This document shows, piece by piece, positions 33,243 through 44,200 of a DNA stretch of 64,000 nt; position 1 is the first letter of the stretch; each line of letters starts with the position of its first letter. The DNA is from Dipteris shenzhenensis (taxonomy: Eukaryota > Polypodiophyta > Polypodiopsida > Gleicheniales): NCBI GenBank assembly GCA_047967505.1, contig CM106539.1; one strand, given 5' to 3'. The notes under the pieces are model-generated. The model ran no database searches and had not been told where the DNA came from. It saw only the letters and a list, made by a program, of their open reading frames with translations. Position numbers and translations under genes: made by a program.

Positions 33243-33750
33243 AAATAGAAAATTCATCAAATTGAATGGCTGTAGTCTTGAAAATAAATTTGCCTTTCAG
33301 TGAGAGTCTTATTGTAACTTTTGGTGTAATTTGCCTTCCAATGAGAGTCTTATTGTAACTTTTGGTGTTTTTCAACACCTAAATTATAAATATTGTGAGA
33401 GTTTGCTACTTCCACTTGTAACTTTTGAAAGTGTTTCCTAAACACTATTATAAATATAAAGAGAGTTTACAATTAATGAACCACTCTTTTTTGTGTAACT
33501 TATCTCAAGGCTTAACTTTTGAAGGTGTTTCTTAACACCATTAAATATTAAGAGAGTTTACAACAACCGAATCTTATTTTTTCATGTAACTTATCTAGGC
33601 TGCGTTAAATTTTATAATTTTAGTTTCATGTCCTTAAAAAAAATATAAAAAAATGCTTGTTTTTATGTTTTTATATGTGCTTTGAAGATTGGGTTTTTCT
33701 TAAATTTTATCTGAAAACTAGTCCAAAAGTATATGTAAAAATGAATTTGT
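33243..33750. other. 3' region and spacer
   Basis: Repeats of 'gagagtcttattgtaacttttggtgt' (33302 and 33343) and of 'ttgaaggtgtttcttaacacc'. No coding features. The end, 'gacgtccaaaattaatgaaata', is shared with 37088-37110, marking a duplication unit boundary. Confidence 0.5.
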
Positions 33751-33753
33751 ACA

Positions 33754-35114
33754 TTGACGTCCAAAATTAATGAAATAAGTGTTATTCGAGCAATCATTGA
33801 TTGCGAAATGAATGCCATCAAAGAGTCAAAGAGGATAGAAGACCTCAACTCTACAAACATGGCTTCATTGGAAGAATTGGGAAGCTCTTTTAATGTTAGG
33901 GTTATGATTCAACATAGACCTCAGTATCTTGAATTTGGGGGAGAGGAGATTTCAATTCTCTCTAGAGCTTCAAATGAGGTCAATAACAACGTTATGATGG
34001 CCATTCTCAGGTTTGATATAAACTTTTTCTCTACTTGATAATTCAATATTTTGATTAAATCTAATAAGCTAATATTCATTTATTTGTTGGTGCAGTATAG
34101 TTATCTCACGATTTGGTAGAGTCGTACAAAATCATGTGTATATGTTGGATTCCCTCCTTTCTCCTATACTTAGCGATAGCAGAAAGACAATAGCCGATGT
34201 TTGTAAATTGTTACAGCCTTTACATTTACATGGCATGCGAGTCCTATTTATGGCATATCATGAGATGTAAGTATCATGGCAACCTTTATTTTCATCTTAT
34301 ACTGGCAACATTGTGTTAAATAATAATGGTTCTTAATTATTCGTGTAGGGAACATTGGAGTCTGGTGGTTTGGGACCTTGAAGACAACTATTGTTGGTTT
34401 GTTAACTCGATTGTAGGCTTTCATGGCTCAGTGCAAACGTAAGTATTCTATTAATCTGTTGTTACTTCTATATTATGTACCTTATGTAATAGACACACTA
34501 AGTTTTTTTAATATGTCACGATGAGCAGGTCGATTGAGAAGTTGGTATCTGCTATTAGAGAAACAGGACAGTACAAAGACTCGGTAGACTTCCAAAAGCG
34601 TTTAGTAGTAGAGCAGGAAGATGGGCATAGTTGTGGGTGGAGAGTTGCCTACAACTGCATGTTTATTTTCAAAGAAATTTTCTCACTTAAGCCACAGATC
34701 TCATCGGAAGACTCTTTGGAGCTCAAATATTCAGAGGAGGATATACAATTGTTTAGGGCTGAAATCATTCGAGACCTAATTGCTGCCATTAGAATACAAC
34801 GTGCAACTGAAGCAATATCAGAGCTTCCCTTTAAGGAAGAGGAGACTAAGTCTACTATGAAAGCACTGCATGACACTACAGAAGAAGTAGAGACCCAGTG
34901 TACAACTACAGCACCACAGCCTCCACTGGAAGCATCAGAAGAGTTGCCACCGCCTCCGCTTGCATTTAAGGAAGAGGATACTGAGTCTACTCCGAAAGCA
35001 CTAGATACTACAGAAGAAGTAGAGACTGAGTGTACATCTACAGCACCACAGCCTCCATTGGAAGCATCAGAAGAGTTGCCATAGTCTCCACTAGAAGCAT
35101 CACAAGAGTTGTGA
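33754..35114 (+). CDS. ULP/C48-like module 3
   Basis: Exons: about 33754-34010 (leading domain 'LEELGSSFNVRVMI..NNNVMMAIL'), 34096-34266 ('LSDSRKTIADVCKLLQP'), 34349-34438 ('EHWSLVVWDL..CWFVNSI', His motif) and 34529-35084 ('EQEDGHSCGWRVAYN', Cys motif). All introns are GT-AG in the same phase as modules 1 and 2. This copy keeps His and Cys. The tail has two long repeats of 'EVETQCTTTAPQPPLEASEELP' type. TAG at 35082-35084 is followed in frame by another 'SPLEASQEL' and TGA at 35112, so the tail has lost a few codons. Here the module stands alone, without the large N-terminal protein. Expected activity is cleavage of SUMO-like conjugates; untested. Confidence 0.6.
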
Positions 35115-35205
35115 TGCATGTATGATGTTGTGTTTGTAGTTTTTGTTGATTATACACCAATTTGTGACTTATTACTTAAGTGGCATTTTCTGATGATATT
35201 TATAT

Positions 35206-35643
35206 AATTTCTTTATGCACACAATTTTATGATATGAATGTGTGATGATGTGATTATTTGGAAATAAATCCTTGTGTGATGAGAATTTTGATATGAATAT
35301 GTGATGATGTAATATTTGTAATATATTTCTTCATGCACACAATTTTATGATATGAATGTGTGATGATGTGATTATTTGGAAATAAATCCTTGTGTGATGA
35401 GAATTTTGATATGAATATGTGATGATGTAATATTTGTAATATATTTCTTCATGCACACAATTTTATGATATGAATGTGTGATGATGTGATTATTTGGAAA
35501 TAAATCCTTGTGTGATGAGAATTTTGATATGAATATGTGATGATGTAATATTTGTAATATATTTCTTCATGCACACAATTTTATGATATGAATGTGTGAT
35601 GATGTGATTATTTGGAAATAAATCCTTGTGTGATGAGAATTTT
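35206..35643 (+). repeat. Tandem repeat, period 118 bp, ~3.7 copies
   Basis: The 'gcacacaattttatgatatg' start recurs at 35218, 35335, 35453 and 35571 with almost no changes, so the array is recent. It follows the 3' end of module 3. Confidence 0.9.
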
Positions 35644-35649
35644 ATTCAG

Positions 35650-36120
35650 TTGGACAGTCTCCACTCACTTAAAGTAGAGCATTCGCAATGCTTCTCTCAC
35701 TTTATTCCAACCCTTATGCTTATCATCTCCACTCACTTAAAGTAGAGCATTCAATCTCCACTCGCTTTATTCCAACCCTTATCCTTATCATAGTGAACAC
35801 ATCATGCCTCTCACTTTATTCCAACCCTTATCCTTATCATAGTGAACACATCGTGCCTTAGTGCACTTGTATTCTTCCATCCTAGTCCTTCCATAAACAC
35901 TCTCTTATTTCTTACATCCTAGTCCTTCTGAGTAACTTGTATTCTTCTATCCTAGTCCTTCTGCAAACACTCTCAGAGTCTTCTTTCATCCATCCTGATA
36001 ACCAAGTATTCTTCTATCCTAGTTCTTCCACAAACACTCTCTTCTTTCATCCATCCTAGTGCTTCTCATTAACTTGTATTCTTCCATCGTAGTCCTTCCG
36101 CAGACACTCTCTTCTTTCTT
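35650..36120 (+). repeat. CT-rich leader minisatellite of small protein 2
   Basis: Repeats of 'ctttattccaacccttatcc' with 'ttatcatagtgaacacatc', then of 'tattcttc-atcctagtccttc' with '-caaacactctc'. By analogy with 32400-32800 it is a transcribed leader. I see no clear TATA box. Confidence 0.55.
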
Positions 36121-36161
36121 GCATCGTAGTCCATCTCCCTTTCTTTATCATCTCCCCACCC

Positions 36162-36614
36162 ATGGATGTCCTTGGCATTGTCGAAGACGTGGAGTTCGGA
36201 ATTAACAATCTCAAAGAATGGATTGCTGACCAAGGAGCACAGAGAGAGGCCAGAATTCGACAAGGTTCTCCTTTGATACACATGGAGAGAGAGGAATTTG
36301 CTGCACAAAGGCACGCAGAGAGGGAGGAGACTCTCAAGATAGCAGAGAGTGAAAGACTTTTAAGACGTATGATAAAAGCACGACAAGATCTATTAGACTT
36401 TTTAAGTAACCTGCGTTATCGCAGCTCTCGTCATGGGCGATTTGATGCGGATGTTGAGAGAACAATAAGAGCCTCTCAGAGAAATTATAAAGAAACAATT
36501 AGTGATTGCTTAAATTTCTTCTTCGCATGTAATTATGTTGAGGATACAGTTGTGGAGGCAGTGAAAGATTGGGTTGTTGAGAATATAAGAGAGACCAATG
36601 ATGAGATCTTCTAG
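36162..36614 (+). CDS. Small helical protein 2, paralog of 32808-33242
   Basis: 150 codons from ATG 36162 to TAG 36612-36614. MDVLGIVEDVEFGINNLKEWIA, then 'EREEFAAQRHAEREE', a basic helical centre, 'SSRHGRFDADVERTI' and a C-terminal 'AVKDWVVENIRETND'. Intact frame. Same place downstream of a ULP module as its paralog. Preservation of both open frames amid decayed neighbours suggests recent or continued function. Family not recognised. Confidence 0.6.
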   Translation: MDVLGIVEDVEFGINNLKEWIADQGAQREARIRQGSPLIHMEREEFAAQRHAEREETLKIAESERLLRRMIKARQDLLDFLSNLRYRSSRHGRFDADVERTIRASQRNYKETISDCLNFFFACNYVEDTVVEAVKDWVVENIRETNDEIF

Positions 36615-37080
36615 ACTTAGGGTGATTAAGAAGATAAGAGAGACTGTATTAAGGTGTTTTTTGACACCATATGGCTTTGTATTTGGCTTTGAGTAATATG
36701 ATCTACTTCTTGTACAAATGTGATGTTAAGATGATGTTAAGAGAGACTGTATTAAGGTGTTTTGTGACACCATATGGCTTTGAGTGATATGATCTACTTC
36801 TTTACAAATGTGATGTGCTCTTTTTGAAATGTACTCTAGTTTTCATAACATGTCACGCCATTTTTTCTAATTTGATTTTTTAAAATCTTACTTTTTGTCT
36901 CTTTTAACAATGTGATGTACTCTATTTTTAATGTACTCTAGTTTTAATAACATCTCACGTTGACCATTTTTTCTAATTTGATTTTTTAAAATCTTCCTTT
37001 TTGACTCAATGTTTTGTTTTATAAGAGCCTCTTTTTTTGAAATGTTTTATCCAAAATTATCTCACAAAATGAATTTGGAC
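36615..37080. repeat. 3' spacer with duplicated segments
   Basis: 'gagagactgtattaaggtgtttt-tgacaccatatggctttg' occurs at 36636 and 36742. 'tgtactctagttttcataacatgtcacg' recurs with changes at 36830 and 36930. 37060-37110 repeats the start of the next ULP unit (compare 33738-33785), then the Helentron begins. Confidence 0.6.
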
Positions 37081-37089
37081 AGTGCAAGA

Positions 37090-37560
37090 GTCCAAAATTA
37101 ATGAAATAGATGTTATTCTTTACTATTTGTGAGTATATCAATGTTAAAGTCACCAAGGATGAATGTCAGATAGCTAAATGCTATTGTTTTTATCTTGTTG
37201 CTCAATACTATTAAGAAAGCTTTTTGGTTACTAGATGGTGAATGATATGTGTATGATATGGAGTAACATGTGTCTGGTAGCTTGTAATGTTGTTTTGATT
37301 ATGTCATAATCGGTTGTTGTTTCTATGTGTGTTTCTTTTAAACTATATTTACTATCATATAGAAGTGTTGTTGCATGTTTACTAGGAGCTGTGATGGATT
37401 TATATTTGATGCTAGTGAATTATGTTGTTAATTGATGCCTGTTAACTTCTGTTAAATAAATGATATGATTGTATTTCATAAATTAATGTGCTTTTAGATC
37501 GTCTGCATGAGACAATAAAGAACGAGTGTTTACTATTAATATATTATTGTGACTTGTGTT
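37090..37560 (-). pseudogene. EEP endonuclease domain of Helentron 2
   Basis: Minus-strand fragments in order: 'NILIVNTRSLLSHADDL' (about 37540-37490), 'HSPSSNQKAFLIVLSN' (about 37240) and 'LTFILGDFNIDIL' (about 37165-37125). NxRSL, SPSSN and GDFN are EEP catalytic and structural blocks. At least two stops. Confidence 0.55.
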
Positions 37561-37659
37561 TAAGTCTTGTATTTGTAAGATTGAAAAGTACCATGAGGAT
37601 TCTGTTAGTAGTTGTTCAGTTTCTTCCTTGACAGCGCTGTCTACATGGAAGTTTAAGGT

Positions 37660-39200
37660 TGTCAGTGGTGATAGTAGATATAAATGCTCTTTTGATCTTG
37701 GTGTATGTTAACCCATGTTTCATAGCAGTTGCTCGGCAGAAATCTACTTGTTCTAGAGGTTGTCAATGGTGATAGTAGATATAAATGTTCTTTTGATCTT
37801 ATGCATGATAGTGCAGTGTGTTTTAACCCATGTTTAGTAGTGTTTTCTCGACAGAAATATTTTTGTTCTAGAGTTAATCCCTGTGAATGATGTATTGTAT
37901 GAGCCATAGCTCTTTGTATTGGAAATTGTTTTTTTATTACTATATTTGTGCTGTGGTGTCCTATTTGTATTTCTTTCGAGATATGCATATCCAATTGCAT
38001 TGTATGTCGTCTATATATAAGTTTGCATGTTGAGCTCGTGTTTCTACACCTACACATGGCTAAAGAAATTGTATCCAAATAATTGGGTCATTCATATCTG
38101 TTATTGTCAATGTGCAAAAGTAGCCATCTACTTCCTTAGCTAGTTCGTTTGTTGTGCCCTAATTTCTTGCACATAGTTCTACTAACACTAATGGCTTTAA
38201 TTCTAGCATTGTACGTAAACCAGTTGTTTTGTTTGGATATGTTTGTTTTAAAACGATTGTTGTAAAAGTCTTTTGCTTTGAAAATGTGAATTTCACCTTG
38301 GGTTTTTTGGAAAACGATGTTATTGGTTTGTAGCTTCTCGGTGTAGAATAAGTGTGGTATTGTCAAGTCATCCGCGGGTTCACGAAAACATGCTTTTTTT
38401 GTTGTATTAATTTCTTCTTGTGTTTTTTTTTTTCAAAATTTGTTTAGAATGTTTACGAACTCAAGATCAGTTTGCCGTATAACCTATGAGAGCTCATAGT
38501 ATTTGAAATTTTGTGACCAGATGTTTGTAGGCAGTATACCTTGTCATTCGAATATCCACTTGTCACGCACATGGGGGATTTGATATAAGTCACCCAAGAA
38601 GAATGCATGCACTCCACCAAATGGCACATGTTGAATGTGTTTAATTGCTCAAAATGCTTGTCTTGTATTGTAAGCATCCGTGCTCCTATGAAGGATATTT
38701 CATCTACGACTATTGCTTGTAGTTTGGAGTATGCTTTTGTTTGTGCATCTAGTCATTCATCTAGTATCTATGACTTTTCTCTTTGGTTGATAGGAATATG
38801 TAAATCTGAGTGCAGTGTCATTCCATCTATATTGTATGCAACTTCACCACAGTATGCTAGTTTTGGAACTTTTAGTTTCAATGGATGAATGTAGTTATTT
38901 GAATTGAATTTTCTTATTAGGCATTCAATGAACACCTTTAAGAGAGTTGTTTTCTCGGTCCTTGCTCCTCCTGTGATGAATGCATATATTTTTTGTTCTT
39001 CTTGGTAAGTTAACTTGAATGTAATGTCATTAGAAAATAGATGTTGTTGTGGATTCAGTTGTCTTATTTGTTTGTAGTATTTATCTGAGGATAAAGTAAC
39101 TCCTTTTGGTGTTAGTAATTATACAGTGGCATGCTTCGTTTGGGCTTTTTGTTGTCCACCTCATAGGTCAAGTTATATAACTCGACATTTGCAAGATTTG
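37660..39200 (-). pseudogene. PIF1-type helicase half of Helentron 2, P-loop degenerate
   Basis: Walker A position reads 'ITGGARTEKTTLLK' (about 38985-38945), where GxxGxGKT would be expected, so two glycines are lost. Walker B is 'IVVDEISFIGARM' (about 38695-38655). Motif III is 'FFLGDLYQIPHVRDKW' (about 38605-38555). The C-terminal motifs are 'MAHTIHHSQGLTLE' and 'HTALSCIRSKEHLYLL' (about 37900-37690). Split by several frame changes. Confidence 0.65.
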
Positions 39201-39797
39201 TTAACTTGATACAATTCTCATGAAAGTCGAGTGGTATTGAGCCAATGAAGTCATTATCTTTTGACAATCGATGAGCATTTTCTTCAAAGTTATTCCAGCT
39301 AGATTCTTCATTGTTACAGTAGAATATGTGTATTTCTTTGCATTATTTGTTATATTATCAATGTGGAGATTGTAGAAGTCCTTCCACATTGTATATGAAC
39401 CTTTGAAATTCTCTTGGTTGTGTCGAAAAGGTAGATGCAGTAAGATCATCTCTCTGCAGGTGCTTTCGGGGTCGTGGTGTCTATTGTATTTTATTGATCT
39501 TATGATTCTATCTTTTTTTTGCCTTCTGATGTTCTCATTGTAATTATAAAATGCAACAATGTCAGATAGGGTACAATTGTCAAGGCGAAAGGGACGTGCC
39601 TTGTATTTTTCTATAATGGATGTGCACATTATGTCCATGGAATTGTCAAATAAGGCTTGGAGCTCGTAATTGCATTTCAGTGTGAAAGATTGACCTTGCA
39701 CAGGTGTGGTGTTGATCAATTGGAATGATCTAGAGGCATGGTGCGGGGGCAATGAGGGTATTATAAACATTGCTTGTTGAGCAGACATTTGTTGCAT
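39201..39797 (-). pseudogene. Linker region between Rep and helicase, Helentron 2
   Basis: Open for 198 codons. Contains 'IEKYKARPFRLDNCTLSDI' and 'YNRHHDPESTCREMILLHLPF', homologous to the first part of the 9.5-kb copy ('TKYKRRPLHS', 'ENYYREMCILYMPF'). This establishes that both are the same superfamily but distinct lineages. Confidence 0.6.
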
Positions 39798-39879
39798 GTT
39801 TAGGAATGCTGAGCCAAGTTGCTTAATACGTGTAGCAGCATCACTCTACTCGTTCTTGCATTTCTCTATAAAAGTTTGT

Positions 39880-40460
39880 GTTACTGTATTGTCGCATTTT
39901 GTCAAGTATGACATGAGTACGATGCAGCCACATATGGCTCCAAGGTATATTGAGTGTCCATATTAGATTTCCATAGATTTATAAGTTGTGCTGCACAAGG
40001 ATTGGTACGTATATTTGCTAGGTTACATTTAAAAAACAGTCTTGGATGTTCTAATATTGTAGAAACTTGATTCTTTGTATGCCTGTTCATCTAAGGATAA
40101 AGCAGATAAAAATTCTTTGAATGTTTTAATTGTACTTATCTTCGCTATACACCTTGGAAATTAAAATATTTCTTTTGCCTTTCTAAGATATTTTTTCTCT
40201 ACATCTTCATCAAGTAGTAGAATTATGGTTTCTTTCATTGGTGGTTGAGGAAAATTGAATCTACATTTTTTTCCCTACATGTATGCATGTGATAGTGCAT
40301 TTGTGTGTTCCATATCGATAAGTTCTCTATTGGATGAGATATACTTGTCTAACAAACTTAATGATTTCATTATTGCTTGATTGATTGTATTCAGGTGCAT
40401 TTTTAATCCATACTAAACCATGTTTGTGTTTGCTTCCACGTGATTGGAATTCTATCCAAA
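39880..40460 (-). pseudogene. HUH Rep endonuclease core, Helentron 2
   Basis: At about 40455-40385, 'IEFQSRGSKHKHGLVWIKNA' carries the paired His motif of Helitron Rep proteins (middle residue Lys rather than hydrophobic). At about 39990-39880, 'DTQYTLEPYVAASY' followed, after a frame shift, by 'MSYLTK' gives the catalytic Tyr block (YxxxYLTK-like). Rep nicks DNA and joins to the 5' end through Tyr. Frameshift at the Tyr motif means this copy is dead. Confidence 0.6.
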
Positions 40461-40559
40461 GAAAAAATCTTCAACTTAATCGTATATATGTTATGTGTAT
40501 TTTAGAAGTTCTCTAAGCAGTTATGTGTGAGTAGTAATGTGTACATGTAACAGGGTCTT

Positions 40560-41450
40560 GTCTAATTAGTTTATGTATGTATCTTTACTACTATCTTGGG
40601 TGTCATTGCCTTTTGCTAGTATTTGCAAAGCTTGTTGCATAGGTTTCCAATGGCGTTCTCTGTTGGTAAACGTCACAAAAAATGTAGGTGGACCAAGTTG
40701 ACGTATCATGGTGAATAAATTCTTTTGCAATTGTTCAAGATAATTTGGTGATGTACGCATTCATTGTAGGTCACGATAACCTATGTCTGATCGTAATATT
40801 CGATCGAGGTTTTCTTTTGTTTTAACCTCTCGTGGATAAATGATTCTATTTTTGAGCTTTCCTTTTCGAAGTCAAATCCACGATGACGATGCAATTTGTT
40901 GGATCATAACTTTGATCACCTTGAAAAATATATTATTAATATATGTAGCGAATTGTTGGTCTTGGTTTGAATTTTCATTGGGCTATTTTTTGGTAGCTGA
41001 GCCTCTCTTTTGTTGTTCCTCTCTCATTGCCATAGAATTAATAATTTTGGAAAGTTTAATTCTTCACAGTCTTCATCTTTGAAAAATCCAAGTGGATGGT
41101 ATTCTCCTGTGAAGGAGCTTTTGTTATAATATTAGATGTGGTGTCAAAAAATTCACCTAAGTCTATGAAACCATGTACTCAGTACAAGCGTCAATGGCCT
41201 CTTCATTAAAGATTTCAATATTATCATCGTTGTCTTTTTGGTTGTTATATCTTTGATTTGTTTTGTTTATTTCATAATCTAGACAAAATTGTGGCATCCA
41301 TATATTTGAGATCTCGACTTTGTACGTTCTGTAGAGAGGTGTTTGTGTAAGAATGTGCAAAGCTTTCATGACGTTATATGGTTGAATGTACCCACTTGTG
41401 TAAATTGATTTGTACTCAAGTTTACACTTTATTGCTACACCTATTGTCAT
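40560..41450 (-). pseudogene. Helitron_like_N region, Helentron 2
   Basis: 'SPNYLEQLQKNLFTMIRQLG' and 'PPTFFVTFTNRERHW' (40750-40660) match the start of the Helitron_like_N domain. Upstream, 41450-41163 encodes 'GVAIKCKLEYKSIYTSGYI', the usual preceding segment. Interrupted between 40760 and 41160. Confidence 0.6.
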
Positions 41451-41639
41451 TGTGTCCTCTAATGGTCATGGAAGCACAGTCTATATGATGTTGGTATTTG
41501 CAGGCACATTGATAATACAACCTTTTAGTAAGTTTTGCACATAGTTCAAAATTTGGTGTATATGGCCGAATGTGTTTTGAGGAGCAACTAATCTTTCTTC
41601 CATTTCGCTCAGCTTTGAAATTTTTGGCAATTGTTTTTA

Positions 41640-41879
41640 CATTTTGATGCAGTATGGTGATGTGTATTTTAGTATTTTGTCTTTTTTGATTTGCTTGTAG
41701 CATTGAATGCAAATTTTTGTGTCATCTTTTTCACTGCATGTTAATTGCATTTGCAATTCGCGTTCAAGAAAATCTATCCCTTTTGAGCAATGCTCTTTTA
41801 ATTGAAAAGAAAATGACAATCGTCTACAGCAAAAGCAAACATGTATAGGAGTGTCTAAAATATTTTTTAGGTAATTCAT
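41640..41879 (-). pseudogene. Cys-rich segment upstream of Rep, Helentron 2
   Basis: 'HVCFCCRRLSF', then 'CSEKDDTKICIQCYKQIKKDKI', the CxxC pairs typical of a zinc-binding segment ahead of Helitron_like_N. Confidence 0.45.
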
Positions 41880-42099
41880 AACGACGTGTTGATCACAATC
41901 ATAAATGTTGTCAAGAGAAGGCTCAAGTTCTTCAATACATTTTTGCTGGATATGGTTCTACTTTAGAGATTGTGTGCTTGCAAGTTTTTCTCTTTTTGAA
42001 GTATATATTGTAAGTGTTTGACTGTAGAGTAGGGTGTTATGTTTATTTGTAGGTGTTCTTTTAAGAACATTGAGCATACTTGTAACTTGGATAATGGTC

Positions 42100-43328
42100 T
42101 ATCTTGTCAAAATAAAGAGATTAAATCATTATTAATGTCATCGGTCCATGATGTACGGATCCTTTTATGTTGTGTTTGATTTATCCTATTATCACAAACA
42201 CTTGGGGACTTAAAATATCTATGGATACCTTTGAGGTTATTGTATTCTTGCAAAGCATCTATGTGTACAATAGGTTCATATTTGACCATTATTTTGAAAT
42301 GTATCGTAATATACAAGATTGCACATGTAGGTATTTTCAAAGGTGTACTTTAAAAATGGATGGGCTGTTCACCTGGACCAAATAATAATGTTTATATTAA
42401 GCGCTTGTGCGATCCAGTGTAATATTACTGAGTCACCCCACAACCCGCCATTAGCACTATTTATAGCCATACCTATTAAACATTGGTCAATAGTATCAAT
42501 GTTGTGACTTACGGTGCTCAAGTAATCGTGTGACAAGTGTACTTGCACAACTTTTAATGCAAGTCCAGTTTGTTTGATAAGTTCTTCTTTAAATTTTCAA
42601 GTAGCTTTATTTTGTATTTCTTTTGAGTGTTCTTTTGATATCTTTGATCCTTTGTAAGACTTTTGGAGAAGAGAGAAATAGAGATGACACTTTTGTTTGA
42701 GAGTGAGCTTTCTAGCAAGCCACCAACCATACTAAATGAATGAACCTCCTAGAGGAACTCTTTGCTGAGCCATCCTTGAAGGCACAAGAGAAAGGGAAGC
42801 CCACCACCACCACCACAGCCATCGAGTCTCCTATAGAATGATTGATGGCCACCAATAAGAATTAGGAAAGGGAACACTTAAAGAATCATTCCATCGAGAA
42901 GAAAATGGCACACTCATAAGAGACATCCAACATCTATATGTAGATATCTGATGAATCCCTACCAATCATCCCTCAAACTAGAATGAGATATCAAGGTATA
43001 TTAGGATAAGTACTACTAATCATTTGCCAAGCCATCCCCAAGGTTAGGACAACTCTTATTCTTGGCTTGTGTAAGAAAATTTTAACGTGTAAGAGATACT
43101 GTCAAAAATGCAATCCCCTATACTATAGCTATAATTTGGTACTCTCATTAATTGTTTTTCATGCAATATTCTGTCTAGTGTGGATATACCTGTGTCTATA
43201 TTTCGGGATGATGTTAGATTCTTGTAGTTGCTTGGACCTTCATTCTGATGTTTTACTTTTTTATTTTGTCGAGCTTTAGAAGTTTGTATTTTTAAGTCCT
43301 TTTCTAAAGTTTCAAATATTCTTTTCAT
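42100..43328 (-). pseudogene. OTU-like domain 3 (Cys retained), interrupted
   Basis: N-terminal half at 43328-43056 ('YSIGDCIFDSISYTL', the GDCxF motif with catalytic Cys). C-terminal half at about 42480-42350 ('ANGGLWGDSVILHWIAQALNINIIIW', two blocks). OTU proteins are cysteine peptidases acting on ubiquitin chains. The domain is split by an unrelated block at about 42665-43055. Confidence 0.55.
42665..43055. mobile_element. Unrelated insertion inside OTU 3
   Basis: Between the two OTU halves, a stretch with 'ccaccaccaccaccacagcc' and a plus-strand frame resembling a retrotransposon gag fragment. Direct repeats or TIRs were not recognised. Confidence 0.3.
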
Positions 43329-43352
43329 TTTATTTTTAATATCTACTAGTTC

Positions 43353-43760
43353 TTAGTGACCAATATTTATTTGGAGAAATGGTTGGCTTGTTGCGTGCGA
43401 CCATAGTATTGTGTTTTTTTGTATCCACTCTGCTATCCAATGTAACATAAGAAAATCACCTTTTAGACCACCATCAGTAATGCATTTACACATGCTGGTG
43501 CAGTATTCCTCCATGGTGCTAACTCTATGTAACTTGAAAAGAAATTCTTGATTGAAGGAAGACTGTATGGTTTTAAATGTTGTGATGTCTGAGTATTGAA
43601 ATGCGAGTTTCAACTATTTAATAGCATCGAAGCATACTTGTTGAGAAGTAAAACCTTTTTCAAGCAAGTAAGAAATACTCTCAAAAAGAGAATCTCCATC
43701 TACATAATCATAATCTTGGATCCTTTGTAGATTATTTTTTGCTAATTCCATGTCTAGTTG
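43353..43760 (-). pseudogene. OTU-like domain 2 (Cys replaced by Ser)
   Basis: Starts at about 43750 with 'IQDYDYVDGDSLFESISYLL' (Ser where OTU 3 has Cys) and continues with 'CTSMCKCITDGGLKGDFLML' and 'HWIAEWIQKNTILWS' (about 43520-43400). In-frame stop between parts near 43615. Confidence 0.5.
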
Positions 43761-43799
43761 TGTCACGCTTTAATCTTTGCATGTTGTCTATATGGATTG

Positions 43800-44200
43800 T
43801 TAAAGATGTATTAACAGCTCAAAGTGTACTGCATGTTCTAACTGATCATCATATAAAATATCGAAGGATTCGCATGTGGGATTTATCGGCATATGTGATG
43901 TATCGTTTATGTGTGTCAAAGACCAAAGTGTGATTGAACAAGCAAAGCATGTTGATGACCAAAACATGCAAAAATGGTCACCCCACAGTCCATTAGCTAA
44001 AGCTGGTAATCGCATACGATGGAAGTACTACGTGGTTGCATATGGTTTTTGTTTTTAAGGGCTACTAGGAAACTATCAAATATGATTTTACATATGTTTA
44101 TGATAGAGTGCTTAAAACCCATTACAAATCTTAAAGTATCGAATAAAAATTCATCACCAAGTATATATTTGTAATCTAAAGGATGATGTAAGCCATGCAT
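43800..44200 (-). pseudogene. OTU-like domain 1 (Cys replaced by Glu)
   Basis: 'LDYKYILGDEFLFDTLRFVM' (about 44180-44120; GDE where GDC is expected) then 'LANGLWGDHF' (about 44000-43970) and 'ILYDDQLEHAVHFEL' (about 43860-43815), the end of an OTU domain. Confidence 0.5.

Larger units (their letters stand above)
37081..44200 (-). mobile_element. Helentron-type rolling-circle transposon, degenerate
   Basis: On the minus strand the order is: three OTU-like domains (44200-42100), a Cys-rich region (41880-41640), Helitron_like_N region (41450-40560), HUH Rep (40460-39900), helicase (39797-37660) and EEP endonuclease (37560-37090). OTU and EEP domains with Rep-Hel are hallmarks of the Helentron/Helitron2 branch rather than the canonical plant Helitron1. 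Many stops and shifts; not autonomous. Exact ends could not be set; the left limit is near 37112 where host-unit homology stops. Confidence 0.7.
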
